Shown here in pieces: positions 27,699-37,628 of a stretch of 64,000 nucleotides of DNA. Within the stretch, counting starts at the first letter, position 1. Every line of letters begins with the position of its first letter. The position numbers and the translations under genes are program-made. The DNA lies in assembly GCF_025499465.1 (NCBI RefSeq), contig NZ_JAIMCA010000001.1:930001-994000 (forward strand). The letters run 5' to 3'. The notes beneath the pieces are model-generated. The model did no database searches, was not told the origin of the DNA, and saw only the letters and a list, made by a program, of their open reading frames with translations. This DNA comes from Allobosea sp. BH3. GTDB taxonomy: Bacteria > Pseudomonadota > Alphaproteobacteria > Rhizobiales > Beijerinckiaceae.

Positions 27699-28220
27699 AT
27701 GCCGCATTTCGTCGAAGCGCTGCAGCAGGAGGCGGCCGAGGCCATGGCGCAGATGCAGGAGGCCGCGCTGAGGGCGCGCCACGCCCATGCCCGCGCCGAG
27801 CTGATGCGCCACATGCTGACCACCGCCCGCAAGGTCAAGGACAAGCCCAAGGCGGAAGCCGTCGAGACGGTGGTGCGCGAATGGATGGACGCCTGGAACC
27901 TCGGCCGCGCGGACTGGCCCCATATCGCCCGCGATATGGAGGCCTTCACCGAGGCCTTCCACGACTACGCCAACGAGCCGAACGATGCCCATGACGAGAA
28001 GCTGCGCGAGAGCTGCGCCGCGCTCGACATCGTGCTGGAGAAGGAAGGCACCTCGATCTCAGACCAGATGGCCTTCCGCTCGCAATGCGCCCATGGCTGG
28101 TGGGAGCTCGTGAAGCCCGTCCCCGCCGAGCTGCCCGGCCGCAAGCCGCGCCCCTCGATCCCGGCCCTCGACCCAGACAAGCCCTTCTGGGACGCCGGCT
28201 GCGCCGATTTCTGCCGCTGA
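27699..28220 (+). CDS. Hypothetical protein, 173 residues
   Basis: I do not recognise the family. The protein has no signal peptide or membrane segment. The N-terminal two thirds looks all-helical and highly charged ('EAAEAMAQMQEAALRARHA', 'KVKDKPKAEAVETVVREWMD'), and the C-terminal third is proline-rich, ending 'WDAGCADFCR'. The composition and codon use match the neighbours, which supports a real gene. It lies 40 bases downstream of the nucleoside hydrolase with a plausible 'ctgaaagagcctgagcc' leader, and it ends before a strong hairpin. No functional inference is justified. Confidence 0.7.
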   Translation: MPHFVEALQQEAAEAMAQMQEAALRARHAHARAELMRHMLTTARKVKDKPKAEAVETVVREWMDAWNLGRADWPHIARDMEAFTEAFHDYANEPNDAHDEKLRESCAALDIVLEKEGTSISDQMAFRSQCAHGWWELVKPVPAELPGRKPRPSIPALDPDKPFWDAGCADFCR

Positions 28221-28234
28221 GCGGCTCGCCTTAG

Positions 28235-28261
28235 CCGTCATTGCGAGGCTCGCAATGACGG
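28235..28261. terminator. Hairpin between convergent genes
   Basis: A perfect 12-bp stem, 'ccgtcattgcga' with 'tcgcaatgacgg', around a 3-base loop. It lies between the convergent genes at 27699-28220 and 28272-28628. There is no strong T-run, so it may be a repeat-derived bidirectional stop. Confidence 0.6.
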
Positions 28262-28271
28262 TTATAGCGCC

Positions 28272-28628
28272 TCAGGGCAGCTGCTGGTTCTCGAAGAAGC
28301 CGTCCAGCGGGATCTGGGTGATCTTCTCGAAATCGTCCATCGCGTCGAGAAGGCGCTGGCGGTAGTTCAGCAAGGCGAGCAGGAGCTGCGCCGCGTCGCG
28401 CGACAGCCCGTAGCGCGCCCAGCTCTCCGAAGTCACCCTTTCAAGCCCGATCTGGTCGCCGAAGGCCTCGACGCTTTGGAAGCCGAGGCCGCGGACCACC
28501 TCCAGCAGTTCCTCGGCCGACATGCGCGGCTTGACGACGTGCGAATGCACCCGCTCCAGTACCAGCCGGATGTCGGACGGGCGGAACTGCAGCGAATTCC
28601 GCGCGAACTGCTCGAGATTATTGGCCAT
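28272..28628 (-). CDS. Hypothetical protein, 118 residues
   Basis: Unrecognised small soluble protein, predicted mostly helical ('SAEELLEVVRGLGFQSVEAF', 'RDAAQLLLALLNYRQRLLDA'). No signal or membrane segment is seen. It lies 93 bases downstream of the MsbA-like exporter gene on the same strand, so co-transcription is possible. Codon use is like the neighbours. Function unknown. Confidence 0.7.
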   Translation of the reverse strand: MANNLEQFARNSLQFRPSDIRLVLERVHSHVVKPRMSAEELLEVVRGLGFQSVEAFGDQIGLERVTSESWARYGLSRDAAQLLLALLNYRQRLLDAMDDFEKITQIPLDGFFENQQLP

Positions 28629-28721
28629 TTTCGATGTCCCCGCTCACCGCATTCGAGGCAGCGTCGGCGCATCGTAGCACGCGACGCAACAGGTTCGTTG
28701 GAAGAATCCGACGGCCCGCGC

Positions 28722-30542
28722 TCAGGCCTCGACGAACTGCAGCCGGTGCAGCCGCGCATAGGCGCCGTTGCGGGCCAGCAGTTCGTCATGGCTGCCGGTC
28801 TCGACCACCTTGCCCTCGTCCATCACCACGATCTGGTCGGCCTCGCGGATGGTCGAGAGCCGGTGCGCGATCACGATGGTGGTGCGCCCCTTCATCAGTT
28901 TCGCCAGCGCCTGCTGGACCAGCCGCTCCGATTCGGTGTCGAGCGCGCTGGTCGCCTCGTCGAGCAGCAGGATCGGCGCGTCCTTCAGCATCGCGCGGGC
29001 AATGGCGATGCGCTGGCGCTCGCCGCCGGAGAGCTTGTGGCCGCGCTCGCCGACCGAGGCGTCGTAGCCACCGGGCATCGCCATGATGAAGTCATGTGCG
29101 GCCGCGCCCTTCGCTGCCGCCATGATCTCCTCGTCGCTGGCGCCGGGCCGGCCGAAGGCGATATTGGCGCGCACCGTGTCGTCGAAGAGCACGACGTCCT
29201 GGCTGACGACGCCGATCTGATGGCGCAGGCTCGCGAGGGTGACGCCGCGCAGATCCTGCCCGTCGATCTCGACCCGGCCCTCGACGGGATCGTAGAGCCG
29301 GGGCACCAGCGCGAGCAGCGTCGATTTGCCGGAGCCGGAGCGGCCGACCAGCGCCGTGGTCCGGCCGCCATGCGCGACGAGATCGATGCCTTCGAGGGCG
29401 CGCTGGTCGTCGCGATAGCGGAAGCGCAGATGGCGGAAGGAGACCTCGCCGGCCTTGACCGCAAGCGGCTTCGCATCCGGCCGCTCGAGGATCAGCGGCT
29501 TCTCGTCGAGCAGCGCATAATAGCGCTTCAGCGAGGCGCCGGCCTCCTGCACGATGGCGTTGAGGTTGCCGAGCGAGCGCATCGGTTGTGCCGCCAGCAG
29601 CAGGGCCGAGACATAGCCGGTGAAGTCGCCCACCGTGGAGGAGCCGGAGGTGATGCGCACGCCGATGGCGGCGAGCACGCCCGCGACCGCGAGGCCGCCG
29701 CCGACCTCGAGCAAGGGATCGAGCCGGCCCCGCGCATTGGCGGCCTTCATCTTCAGCGCCCGGATCGTCTCGAAGGCATGCGCGGCACGCTGCTTCAGAT
29801 AGGGCTCGAGCGAATCGGTCTTGGCGGCGCGCGCGCCCTGCAGGCTCTCGGTGACGAGGCTCGCCATGATGCCCGTCTGCTCCTGCTGGGAGTTGGCCAT
29901 ACGCCTCAGCTTCTTGCCGATGCGGCCGATCGGATGGGCGATGACGGGCGCGATCAGCAGCACCACCAGCGTCATCTGCCAGTCGATCCAGAACAGCGCG
30001 CCGACCAGCGCGATCGCCGTCACCACGTCGCGGATGGCGATGTTGACGATGCGCGTCAGCGCCTCCTTCACGAAGGTGAAGTCGGTGGTGAAGCGCTGTG
30101 TGAGGGAGGCCGGGTTTTCCTTCTGCAGCTGCGCGAGATCGGCATCGATCAGATGGCCGTAGAGGGCCGTCTGCATGTCGGCCTCGATGCGGCTGACGAC
30201 GCTGTTGGTCATCACCGTCTGGGTGAGCAGCGAGAAGCCCTTGATCGCGGTGACGATGACGACCACGGTCGCGATCGCATTGATCACCCCGATGTCGTAG
30301 TGGATCGACTTCGAGACCAGCCGCTCCATGCGCCGGACGAAACCCGTCGATTCGGCTGTCAGCGGATCGGCGAAGGCGTCGAACGCCGCCTTGATCAGCA
30401 GCGGATAGAAGCTCGTCGTCGCCGCGATGACCAGGACCAGCGCCAGGATCATCGCCATCTGCGGCAGGTAGCTCCTGATCTGCTCGCGCCAGACGCGGGC
30501 GAAGAGAGCGAGGGTATCGTCGGTGACGCGGCCGATTTGCAT
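28722..30542 (-). CDS. ABC transporter ATP-binding protein/permease, MsbA-like
   Basis: Type IV half-exporter of 606 residues. The N-terminal membrane domain covers about 1-330 with six spans. The nucleotide-binding domain covers about 365-600, with Walker A 'GRSGSGKST', signature 'LSGGERQR', Walker B 'ILLLDEATSALD' and the H-loop 'VIAHRLSTI'. It resembles MsbA-type lipid flippases and multidrug exporters. The substrate cannot be fixed. The start ATG 30542 gives the natural N-terminus 'MQIGRVTDDTLALFARV'; the frame is open for 91 more codons upstream but that stretch is not protein-like. It is divergent from the PLP enzyme. Confidence 0.92.
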   Translation of the reverse strand: MQIGRVTDDTLALFARVWREQIRSYLPQMAMILALVLVIAATTSFYPLLIKAAFDAFADPLTAESTGFVRRMERLVSKSIHYDIGVINAIATVVVIVTAIKGFSLLTQTVMTNSVVSRIEADMQTALYGHLIDADLAQLQKENPASLTQRFTTDFTFVKEALTRIVNIAIRDVVTAIALVGALFWIDWQMTLVVLLIAPVIAHPIGRIGKKLRRMANSQQEQTGIMASLVTESLQGARAAKTDSLEPYLKQRAAHAFETIRALKMKAANARGRLDPLLEVGGGLAVAGVLAAIGVRITSGSSTVGDFTGYVSALLLAAQPMRSLGNLNAIVQEAGASLKRYYALLDEKPLILERPDAKPLAVKAGEVSFRHLRFRYRDDQRALEGIDLVAHGGRTTALVGRSGSGKSTLLALVPRLYDPVEGRVEIDGQDLRGVTLASLRHQIGVVSQDVVLFDDTVRANIAFGRPGASDEEIMAAAKGAAAHDFIMAMPGGYDASVGERGHKLSGGERQRIAIARAMLKDAPILLLDEATSALDTESERLVQQALAKLMKGRTTIVIAHRLSTIREADQIVVMDEGKVVETGSHDELLARNGAYARLHRLQFVEA

Positions 30543-30684
30543 GGGCCGCGACCTAACATGACGAGCCACGAGTGGCGAGTGGGCCGCCCGTCCATTCGCC
30601 AGCCGCGTCTCGCCAATCCCCCGGCGGGCCTTGCTACCGACACGAAGCTGGCCTCCCATGGCCACAACCGACTCAGGAGACTTC

Positions 30685-31821
30685 ATGCCGCTATCGCCGC
30701 CGGCCCAGCCGGGCCAGAGCTTCGCCGAGATCGAGACTCCGGCCCTTGTGCTCGATCTCGATGCCTTTGAGCGCAATCTCGTCGCCATGGCGGCCTTCAC
30801 CCAGGCCCATGGCATCAGGCTCCGGCCTCACGCCAAGACGCATAAGAGCCCTGAAATCGCGCTGCGCCAGATCGCCCATGGCGCAGTCGGGCAATGCTGC
30901 CAGAAGGTCGCGGAAGCCGAGATCCTGGTCGCGGGCGGCGTCGGCGACGTGCTGGTGACGAACGAGGTGGTGGGCGCGGCCAAGCTCGACAGGCTGGCGA
31001 AGCTCGCCCGCAGCGCCCGCATCGGGCTCTGCGTCGATCATCCCGACGGCGTGCGCGAGGCGGCGGAGGCGGCGGCACGCCACGACGTGGTGCTCGATGT
31101 GATGGTCGAGATCGATGTCGGCGCCCGGCGTTGCGGCGTCGCCCCCGGCGAGGGCGCGGTGAGATTGGCGGAAGCGATCGCACGCACGAACACGCTGCGC
31201 TTCGCCGGCATCCAGGCCTATCAGGGCTCCGCGCAGCATATGCGATCCATCGACGAGCGGCGCGAGGCAATCGAGCGGGCGGGGCTTTCCGCGCGCAACA
31301 CCGTCGAACGGCTCGCCCAGGCCGGGCTCAACTGCGAAATCGTCAGCGGCGCCGGCACCGGCACCTACGAACTGGAAACGCAATCCGGCATCTGGAACGA
31401 GCTGCAGGCCGGCTCCTACATCTTCATGGACGCCGACTACGCCCGCAACCGCAACGCCGACGGCACCCCCTTCCGCAACTTCGAGCATTCGCTCTTCATC
31501 CTCACCAGCGTGATGAGCAAGCCGGTGCCGGACCGCGCCGTGGTCGATGCCGGCCACAAGACGGCCGCGGTCGATTCAGGCATGCCCGTGCCGTTCCGGC
31601 GCGAGGGCATCGTCTACACCAAGCCCTCCGACGAGCACGGCGTCCTGACGGGCGACCCCGTTGCGCTGCCGCATCGCGGCGACAGGTTGCTTCTGGTGCC
31701 GGGCCATTGCGACCCGACGGTCAATCTGCACGACTGGTATGTCTGCGTGCGCGGCCTCGACGGGCCGGATGCTCATGTCGAGGCCGTCTGGCCCGTGGCG
31801 GCGCGCGGCGCGCTGACCTGA
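30685..31821 (+). CDS. PLP-dependent D-threonine aldolase/DSD1-like enzyme
   Basis: Fold-type III (alanine-racemase-like barrel) enzyme of 378 residues acting on D-beta-hydroxy amino acids. The PLP lysine is K51 in 'RPHAKTHKS'. The C-terminal metal site is H341-x-D343 in 'PGHCDPTVNLHDW'. The H-x-D arrangement is that of D-threonine and D-3-hydroxyaspartate aldolases, whereas D-serine dehydratases use H-x-C. ATG 30685 has 'caggag' 6 bases ahead and is preferred to the open frame upstream. Divergent from the ABC exporter. It would suit a strain that breaks down D-amino-acid-containing material. Confidence 0.88.
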   Translation: MPLSPPAQPGQSFAEIETPALVLDLDAFERNLVAMAAFTQAHGIRLRPHAKTHKSPEIALRQIAHGAVGQCCQKVAEAEILVAGGVGDVLVTNEVVGAAKLDRLAKLARSARIGLCVDHPDGVREAAEAAARHDVVLDVMVEIDVGARRCGVAPGEGAVRLAEAIARTNTLRFAGIQAYQGSAQHMRSIDERREAIERAGLSARNTVERLAQAGLNCEIVSGAGTGTYELETQSGIWNELQAGSYIFMDADYARNRNADGTPFRNFEHSLFILTSVMSKPVPDRAVVDAGHKTAAVDSGMPVPFRREGIVYTKPSDEHGVLTGDPVALPHRGDRLLLVPGHCDPTVNLHDWYVCVRGLDGPDAHVEAVWPVAARGALT

Positions 31822-31869
31822 CGCATCGGGCCGAAGCATGGGAGCCGGCTTTCGGGAACAGCAGATGCG
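31822..31869. repeat. Short palindromic repeat ('ccgaa...ttcgg' type)
   Basis: 'cgcatc' (31822-31827) pairs with 'gatgcg' (31864-31869), with the internal block 'gccgaagcatgggagccggctttcggg'-like arms (given here only by position 31829-31855). Degenerate relative of the element at 4685-4733. It separates the PLP enzyme gene from the next gene. Confidence 0.55.
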
Positions 31870-31881
31870 AAGCGCCTAGCC

Positions 31882-32658
31882 ATGCTGGCCGAACTGGCCC
31901 TGTGGCTGGCGACGCCCGCCGGCCGGATGACGCGCAAGCTCGGCCTCGTGACCGAGAGCGTCTCGCTCTGGGCGCGCGGCAACCGCCAGCGCAAGGCCTG
32001 GGCCGAACATCACGCGTGCTGCCGCGCGATCGTCGCTGGGGTCGTGGACGAGCTGCCGCAGCGCCGGACAGCGGTTGTTCTCGGCTCCGGGATGCTGCGT
32101 GACGTTTCAGTCGGCCAGCTCGCGGCGCGTTTCGAGCGTGTCCTGCTGGTCGATGCGGTTCACCTGCCGACGGTGCGGCTGCGCATGCGCTTCCACCGCA
32201 ACGTGACGCTGCTGACCCGGGACCTCTCGGGCATCATGGACTGGCTCGGGGGCGAGAGCGACCGCCGCACCGATCCGCTGGCCGATCTTGCCGCCGCCCC
32301 GGCTATCGACCTCGTCGTCTCGGCCAACCTTCTCTCGCAGCTCGCCTGGCCGGTCGAGGACTGGCTGGAGGATCATGCCACAGAGGCGAAGCGCCTGCCC
32401 GCGGACCTGCCGGCGCGCTGCATCGCCTGGCATCTCGACGACCTGCGCCGCTTCCCCGGACACGTCGTGCTTCTGAGCGATGTGGAGATGATCGAGCATG
32501 ACCGCGCCGGCAACGTCACCGACCGGCTCGACCTGATGCGCGGCGTTCCGCTGCCGCCCGCCGACGAACGCTGGGACTGGCCGGTCGCGCCCTTCGGCGA
32601 AGCGGCCCGCGACCGCGAGAACATCCACCGCGTCCAGGCCTGGCGCGATTTCCGCTAG
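31882..32658 (+). CDS. Uncharacterised protein with a methyltransferase-like Rossmann core
   Basis: The product is 258 residues. A Rossmann-like core runs from about residue 60: 'TAVVLGSGMLRDVSV' resembles SAM motif I, 'RVLLVDAVH' resembles the acidic second strand, and 'AIDLVVSANLLSQLAW' resembles motif IV. I cannot assign a specific family. The N-terminal 50 residues are helical and basic. No signal peptide is convincing. It is 60 bases downstream of the PLP enzyme gene and convergent to obgE, ending 10 bases before the obgE stop. Substrate unknown. Confidence 0.75.
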   Translation: MLAELALWLATPAGRMTRKLGLVTESVSLWARGNRQRKAWAEHHACCRAIVAGVVDELPQRRTAVVLGSGMLRDVSVGQLAARFERVLLVDAVHLPTVRLRMRFHRNVTLLTRDLSGIMDWLGGESDRRTDPLADLAAAPAIDLVVSANLLSQLAWPVEDWLEDHATEAKRLPADLPARCIAWHLDDLRRFPGHVVLLSDVEMIEHDRAGNVTDRLDLMRGVPLPPADERWDWPVAPFGEAARDRENIHRVQAWRDFR

Positions 32659-32667
32659 AGGACCGGG

Positions 32668-33717
<1,050 letters not shown>

Positions 33718-33754
33718 TCAGTAGTGATGGCGGAGCCGAAGGGCAATGCACCGC

Positions 33755-34621
33755 TCATGCGGCCACCCGCAGCATGCTCATTTCCTCTCGCAGGGCATCG
33801 GCGAAGCGCCGCGCCGCAAGATCCGGATTCGGCCCCATGATCAGCGCGACCGACATCTCGAACAGCGGCGGCAGACCCTCGGCCGGGCCGAGCCGGCGCA
33901 GCGAAGGCGGAACCACACTCTCGGTCAGCGCCGCGACACAGAACCCTGCCTCCACCGCCGAGAGCACGCCCGAGCTATGAGAGCACGAGAAGACCAGCCG
34001 ATGCGCCTTGCCGGCCGTGTTCAGCGCGGCAAGGAGGCGCGGCCTGATCCGGCACCCCTCGGAGAACAGGGCGAGCGGCAGGACCTCCTGCAGCTCCGGC
34101 CGGTGCCCGCGCGCCGCGACCCAGGTCACCGGCTCGCGCCGCAGCACCTCGCCCAGCGGCCGGTGCGGGTCCTGCGTCACCACGGCGAGGTCGAACTCGC
34201 CCGCCAGCAGGGCCGGCTCGATCCGCTTCGACAGGTCGCAGCGCACTTCGAGCTCGACCTTGGGATGCTCGGCGGCGAAGCGCGCGATCAGCGGCCGCAG
34301 ATAGCCGTCCATATAGTCGTCGGGGATACCGATGCGCAGCCGGCCGGACGGCGTGTCGCCGCCGAGATCGGCCAGCGCCTCGCGCTCGACCGCAAGCAGG
34401 CGCCGCGCATGGGCGATCAGCCGCTCGCCGGCGTCGGTCGGCGTGACGCCGCGCCGCGAGCGCTCCAGCAGCTTGTGGCCGAGCTGATGCTCGAGATCCT
34501 GGATGCGCACCGAGATCGCCGACTGCGTGCGGCCGAGCCGCGTGCTCGCGGCCGTGAAGCCGCCTGTCTCGGCCACGGCCACCAACATGCCGAGCGCGGC
34601 GAGGTCGAAATGTCCGTTCAT
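33755..34621 (-). CDS. LysR-family transcriptional regulator
   Basis: The product is 288 residues. The N-terminal winged HTH covers about 5-65 ('GGFTAASTRLGRTQSAISVR', a clear LysR recognition segment). The C-terminal two-lobe effector domain covers about 92-285. It is divergent from an EamA transporter gene, with an AT-rich 166-bp gap that includes 'gattttaagaatggttaaat'. By LysR convention it probably activates or represses that transporter and itself. The effector is unknown. Confidence 0.92.
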   Translation of the reverse strand: MNGHFDLAALGMLVAVAETGGFTAASTRLGRTQSAISVRIQDLEHQLGHKLLERSRRGVTPTDAGERLIAHARRLLAVEREALADLGGDTPSGRLRIGIPDDYMDGYLRPLIARFAAEHPKVELEVRCDLSKRIEPALLAGEFDLAVVTQDPHRPLGEVLRREPVTWVAARGHRPELQEVLPLALFSEGCRIRPRLLAALNTAGKAHRLVFSCSHSSGVLSAVEAGFCVAALTESVVPPSLRRLGPAEGLPPLFEMSVALIMGPNPDLAARRFADALREEMSMLRVAA

Positions 34622-34787
34622 GGCGTCCCCGATTGAAACACCTAGCTTCGATCGATTTTAAGAATGGTTAAATGAGAATAATCCGTTTTTCCGATGGAAG
34701 GAAGCGCCCTATATCGGGCCAAACGCCGGACGGCAGCGCGCGCAGCGCGGCAGGAAGCCCGGCCCGACAGAAAAATAGAAGACGATC

Positions 34788-35690
34788 ATGTCCGCTCCCG
34801 CGATTTCCGTCCGTCCCGCCTCGCCCGCGCTCGCGATGTTCCTCGCACTGCTCCTCGGCGCCACCTGCATCGGCTTTTCGGGCATCTTCGTGCGCCTCGC
34901 CGATGTCGGCCCGGCGGCGGCGGGCTTCTGGCGCATGATCTTCGCCCTGCCGATCCTCGCGGCCTGGACCGCACTGGAGCGGCGCGGCCCCGCTCGAAAT
35001 ATGCCCCGCAGCGGCGCCTTCGGTGCCATCGCGCTGGCCGGGATCGCCTTCGGCTTCGACGTCGTGCTCTACAATGCCGCCCTTGGCCACACGACCATTG
35101 CCAACGCCTCGCTGCTCGGCAATCTCGCGCCGGTCGGCGTCGTGCTCGGCGGCTGGCTGCTGCTCGGCGAGCGCCCCTCGCGACGCATCCTCGGCGCCCT
35201 GATGCTGGCGGTCGCCGGCGCGCTCCTGCTCGTACTGCCCCGCTTCTCCGGCACGGCGCCCGCCTCTGGCACTCTCTTCGGCGACAGCCTCGCCTTCGCC
35301 GCCGCCCTCTCCTATGCGGGCTACATCCTGGCCGTACGCCGGGCGCGCGACCATGCCGATGCCGGGCGCGTCAGCCTTATCTCGAGCGCGATCTGCGCCG
35401 TCTTCTGCCTTGCGGCGGCGCTCGCGCTCGGCGAGCAGATCGTTCCCGCGAGCCTGCAGGGCTGGCTCGCGGTCGCCGCGCTCGGTCTCGTCTCCCATGC
35501 GCTCGGCCAGGGGCTGATCACGCTCTCGCTCGGCAGCTATGGCGCGAGCGCCGCCTCGCTCGTCATGGTCTGGCCGGCGCTGGTCAGCGTGCTCGCCGCC
35601 TGGGCGCTCTTCGGCGAGCAGCCGACACCCGTGCAGGCCTTCGGCGGCGTCGCGATCCTGGCCGCCGTGCTGCTGGTGCGGCGCGGCTGA
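34788..35690 (+). CDS. EamA/DMT-family transporter
   Basis: Ten-span drug/metabolite-type inner-membrane transporter, probably an exporter, 300 residues. Two EamA repeats are seen (about 14-145 and 160-298), each with five hydrophobic helices. The first ends with the typical 'LGGWLLLGERPSRRILGAL' and the second with 'VLAAWALFGEQPTPVQAFGG'. The start is ATG 34788. It is paired with the divergent LysR gene. The substrate cannot be predicted for this family from sequence alone. Confidence 0.92.
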   Translation: MSAPAISVRPASPALAMFLALLLGATCIGFSGIFVRLADVGPAAAGFWRMIFALPILAAWTALERRGPARNMPRSGAFGAIALAGIAFGFDVVLYNAALGHTTIANASLLGNLAPVGVVLGGWLLLGERPSRRILGALMLAVAGALLLVLPRFSGTAPASGTLFGDSLAFAAALSYAGYILAVRRARDHADAGRVSLISSAICAVFCLAAALALGEQIVPASLQGWLAVAALGLVSHALGQGLITLSLGSYGASAASLVMVWPALVSVLAAWALFGEQPTPVQAFGGVAILAAVLLVRRG

Positions 35691-35787
35691 GCCGGGAGGC
35701 TCCCCCGCCGGAGAGGGCTTCCGGCTTTTTCCGCCGCGGCACGATCCAAACCGCTCCTGAGGCGTTGAGCCGGCAGGAGTGGAGATC

Positions 35788-36324
35788 ATGACACGACATC
35801 TCATCGCGAAAGCGCTGCTGGCAGCGGCCTTGTCGCTGCTGGCGCAGCCGAGCCTGGCCGAGAGGGAGACCGATCGCGACGCGGCGGGCTTCCTCAGTTC
35901 GCTGGAGGGTCGTTTCAGCGGCAGCGGCACGCTCCAGAGGGCCGGCGGGAGCAGCCGCTCGCTGACATGTGCGTTCAATGGCGACCAGCAAGGCACCCGC
36001 CTGAGCCTCGAAGGAAGCTGCAGCACCGCGATCGTCCTCGGTACCAAGATCCAGATCGAGCTGCGCCTCGATCCGCAGACCGGGCGCTATGTCGGGACGT
36101 TCAGGGAAAGCACCGGCACGGTGGCGAACCTCTCCGGCCGACGGCAGGGGCAGAGGCTGACTCTGGCCTTCAACGAAACGGCCGAGAGCCGCCGCCCGAA
36201 CCCGCCCGCAACCTTGACGATTTCCCGCCGTGGCAGCGGGCAAGGCAGCGGCGTCGAGTTCACCCTGCGCGGCAGCGAGCCCGGCAAGGGCCAGAACATC
36301 GACCTGTCGTTGAAAGAGGATTGA
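35788..36324 (+). CDS. Hypothetical secreted protein, 178 residues
   Basis: The product has a clear Sec signal peptide ('HLIAKALLAAALSLLAQPSLA', cleaved after about residue 24). The mature part is rich in Gly, Ser, Thr and Arg, with alternating short strands, suggesting a small beta-barrel or lipocalin-like periplasmic domain. That is a guess from pattern only. ATG 35788 follows 'caggag' at 8 bases; an in-frame GTG three codons earlier is less well placed. It stands alone between the EamA gene and the disrupted toxin locus. Confidence 0.75.
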   Translation: MTRHLIAKALLAAALSLLAQPSLAERETDRDAAGFLSSLEGRFSGSGTLQRAGGSSRSLTCAFNGDQQGTRLSLEGSCSTAIVLGTKIQIELRLDPQTGRYVGTFRESTGTVANLSGRRQGQRLTLAFNETAESRRPNPPATLTISRRGSGQGSGVEFTLRGSEPGKGQNIDLSLKED

Positions 36325-36545
36325 TGGGCGGGGGTTGCTCGCCTGTCGAGCGGCCGAGGTAACGCCATCTGGTTAGTTGCCGGAGTCCCAGGATCGTTCT
36401 CACTAGTGAGACGCGAACGCTTGCCGCGGTGCGCTGGCGTAGCGGCCAACTTATCCCCGGTCGCTAAAGCTATCGGACACTAGGGCTCCTTCCGGGAGCC
36501 CATCATCGTCTCTCTGCTCGCGGAAGCGAGCTTCGCGTCCTCCGT
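36325..36545. other. Gene-free stretch before the disrupted toxin locus
   Basis: I see no gene here. It contains a perfect 14-bp palindrome, 'tctcactagtgaga' (36398-36411). It also contains a 7-bp-stem hairpin (36483-36501, 'gggctcc' with 'ggagccc'). The frame of the downstream remnant stays open back to about 36480 without a good start, so part of this may be decayed coding sequence. Confidence 0.5.
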
Positions 36546-37628
36546 TTGCGCCTGCTTCGCCTGCGCCGTGAACTCGACCTGATCCGTCGCGAGCAGCGCT
36601 GCCTCAAATACAATCCCGATCAGCCCCGCGTCCCCGCCGGGAATTCAGGCGGCGGACAATGGACCAGCGGCACGGGAGGCGGAGGCGGCGGTCTTGCCGC
36701 CGGAATCCCCGGCCTGCCCGGCTTCGGCACTGCTGAAGGCGCAGCCGAGAGGGCGAGGCCGGCTGGTCCTCGCTGAGCGAAGGCTGGAATGAGGACGGCA
36801 CCGTCTTCGAGCAGGCCGTCACCGACGGCGAAGGCACGACGATTCAGTCGGAATATGCCGCTTCCCGCGCCGCCGGCTTCGACGAGCGCCAGACCGTCAC
36901 CACGACCAGCGGCACGATCAGCTTCGAGACCACCGACAAAGTTCAATCAATCCGCATCGATGGTCCAGACGGCGAGGTCGTAAGCAGGGCGGTCTGGACG
37001 CCGGATGGACCAGAACCAATTGCTGACATCGTCGAAGCGCGATGGGGACGGAACAGAGGGTCGGGCAGCTCATTGCCGCAGGCAGCCGACAAGCTGTTCG
37101 GCTGGTTCAACACGCTGGGAAATGCGACCGGCCTTCAGTCTATCCTTGGCTTTCGCGCCAACGATTATGCACCTGGGCAAGCTGGCTCCTTCGACGTTAC
37201 GTGGGTGGGCAGAGTCGATCGTTCCGAGGTCGAAAAGGCCTGCCCGTATCTCCCCAAGATTCAAGAAATGCTGGATGATGCAGCACGCGAGGCAGGGCCA
37301 TCCAGCAATTTTGCTACGATGCAGAAATATGGCACGGACGTTCACCTTCGGTTGAAGCAGAAAGTCGATGCTTGGAAAAACCCTGACGTCTTTGCGGAAC
37401 GGTCCTATTTCAAGGAACGGCAAGAAATGGGTGAACAGCCATGGAACGGCGGGAACCGCCAGATTCGATGTGCACGAAAAGGGCGCTAATGGCACCCGCT
37501 GCCTTTACGACATCAAGGTCGGGCGCGAACTCTCCCGAACGCGGTCAGACACCCTCGCCGATGCGGCAATGCGCATCTCCGGATTTGTGACGCGGCTCCT
37601 CGTAATCGAGCTGAGGCCACAACAGTGA
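36546..37628 (+). pseudogene. Frameshifted polymorphic-toxin-like gene
   Basis: Three reading frames join into one plausible protein. Segment 1 (36546-36776) carries 'YNPDQPRVPAGNSGGGQWTSG', a motif I recall from N-terminal parts of alphaproteobacterial toxin-like and phage-associated proteins, then a glycine-rich linker. Segment 2 (about 36750-37489) continues in another frame with 'SLSEGWNEDGTVFEQAV', 'AVWTPDGPEPIA' and a soluble domain ending near 'ERQEMGEQPW'. Segment 3 (about 37440-37628) returns to the first frame with 'ARFDVHEKG' and 'RCLYDIKVGRE', whose D...D-x-K spacing could be a nuclease core. The two shifts lie near 36730-36770 and 37435-37460. The GC level is visibly below the flanks. 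Sequencing error, true decay and an unusual frameshifting gene all remain possible. Confidence 0.6.

Noticed and set aside
28476..30770. 764-codon plus-strand frame
   Set aside because: Antisense to the MsbA-like exporter, which has complete Walker, signature and membrane features.
36398..36411. Perfect 14-bp palindrome as an attachment or recombination site
   Set aside because: No partner copy and no recombinase gene were seen; it may be an operator or chance.
36730..37460. Programmed ribosomal frameshifting in the toxin-like gene
   Set aside because: No clear slippery heptamer with a following structure was seen at either junction. Assembly error or decay is simpler.
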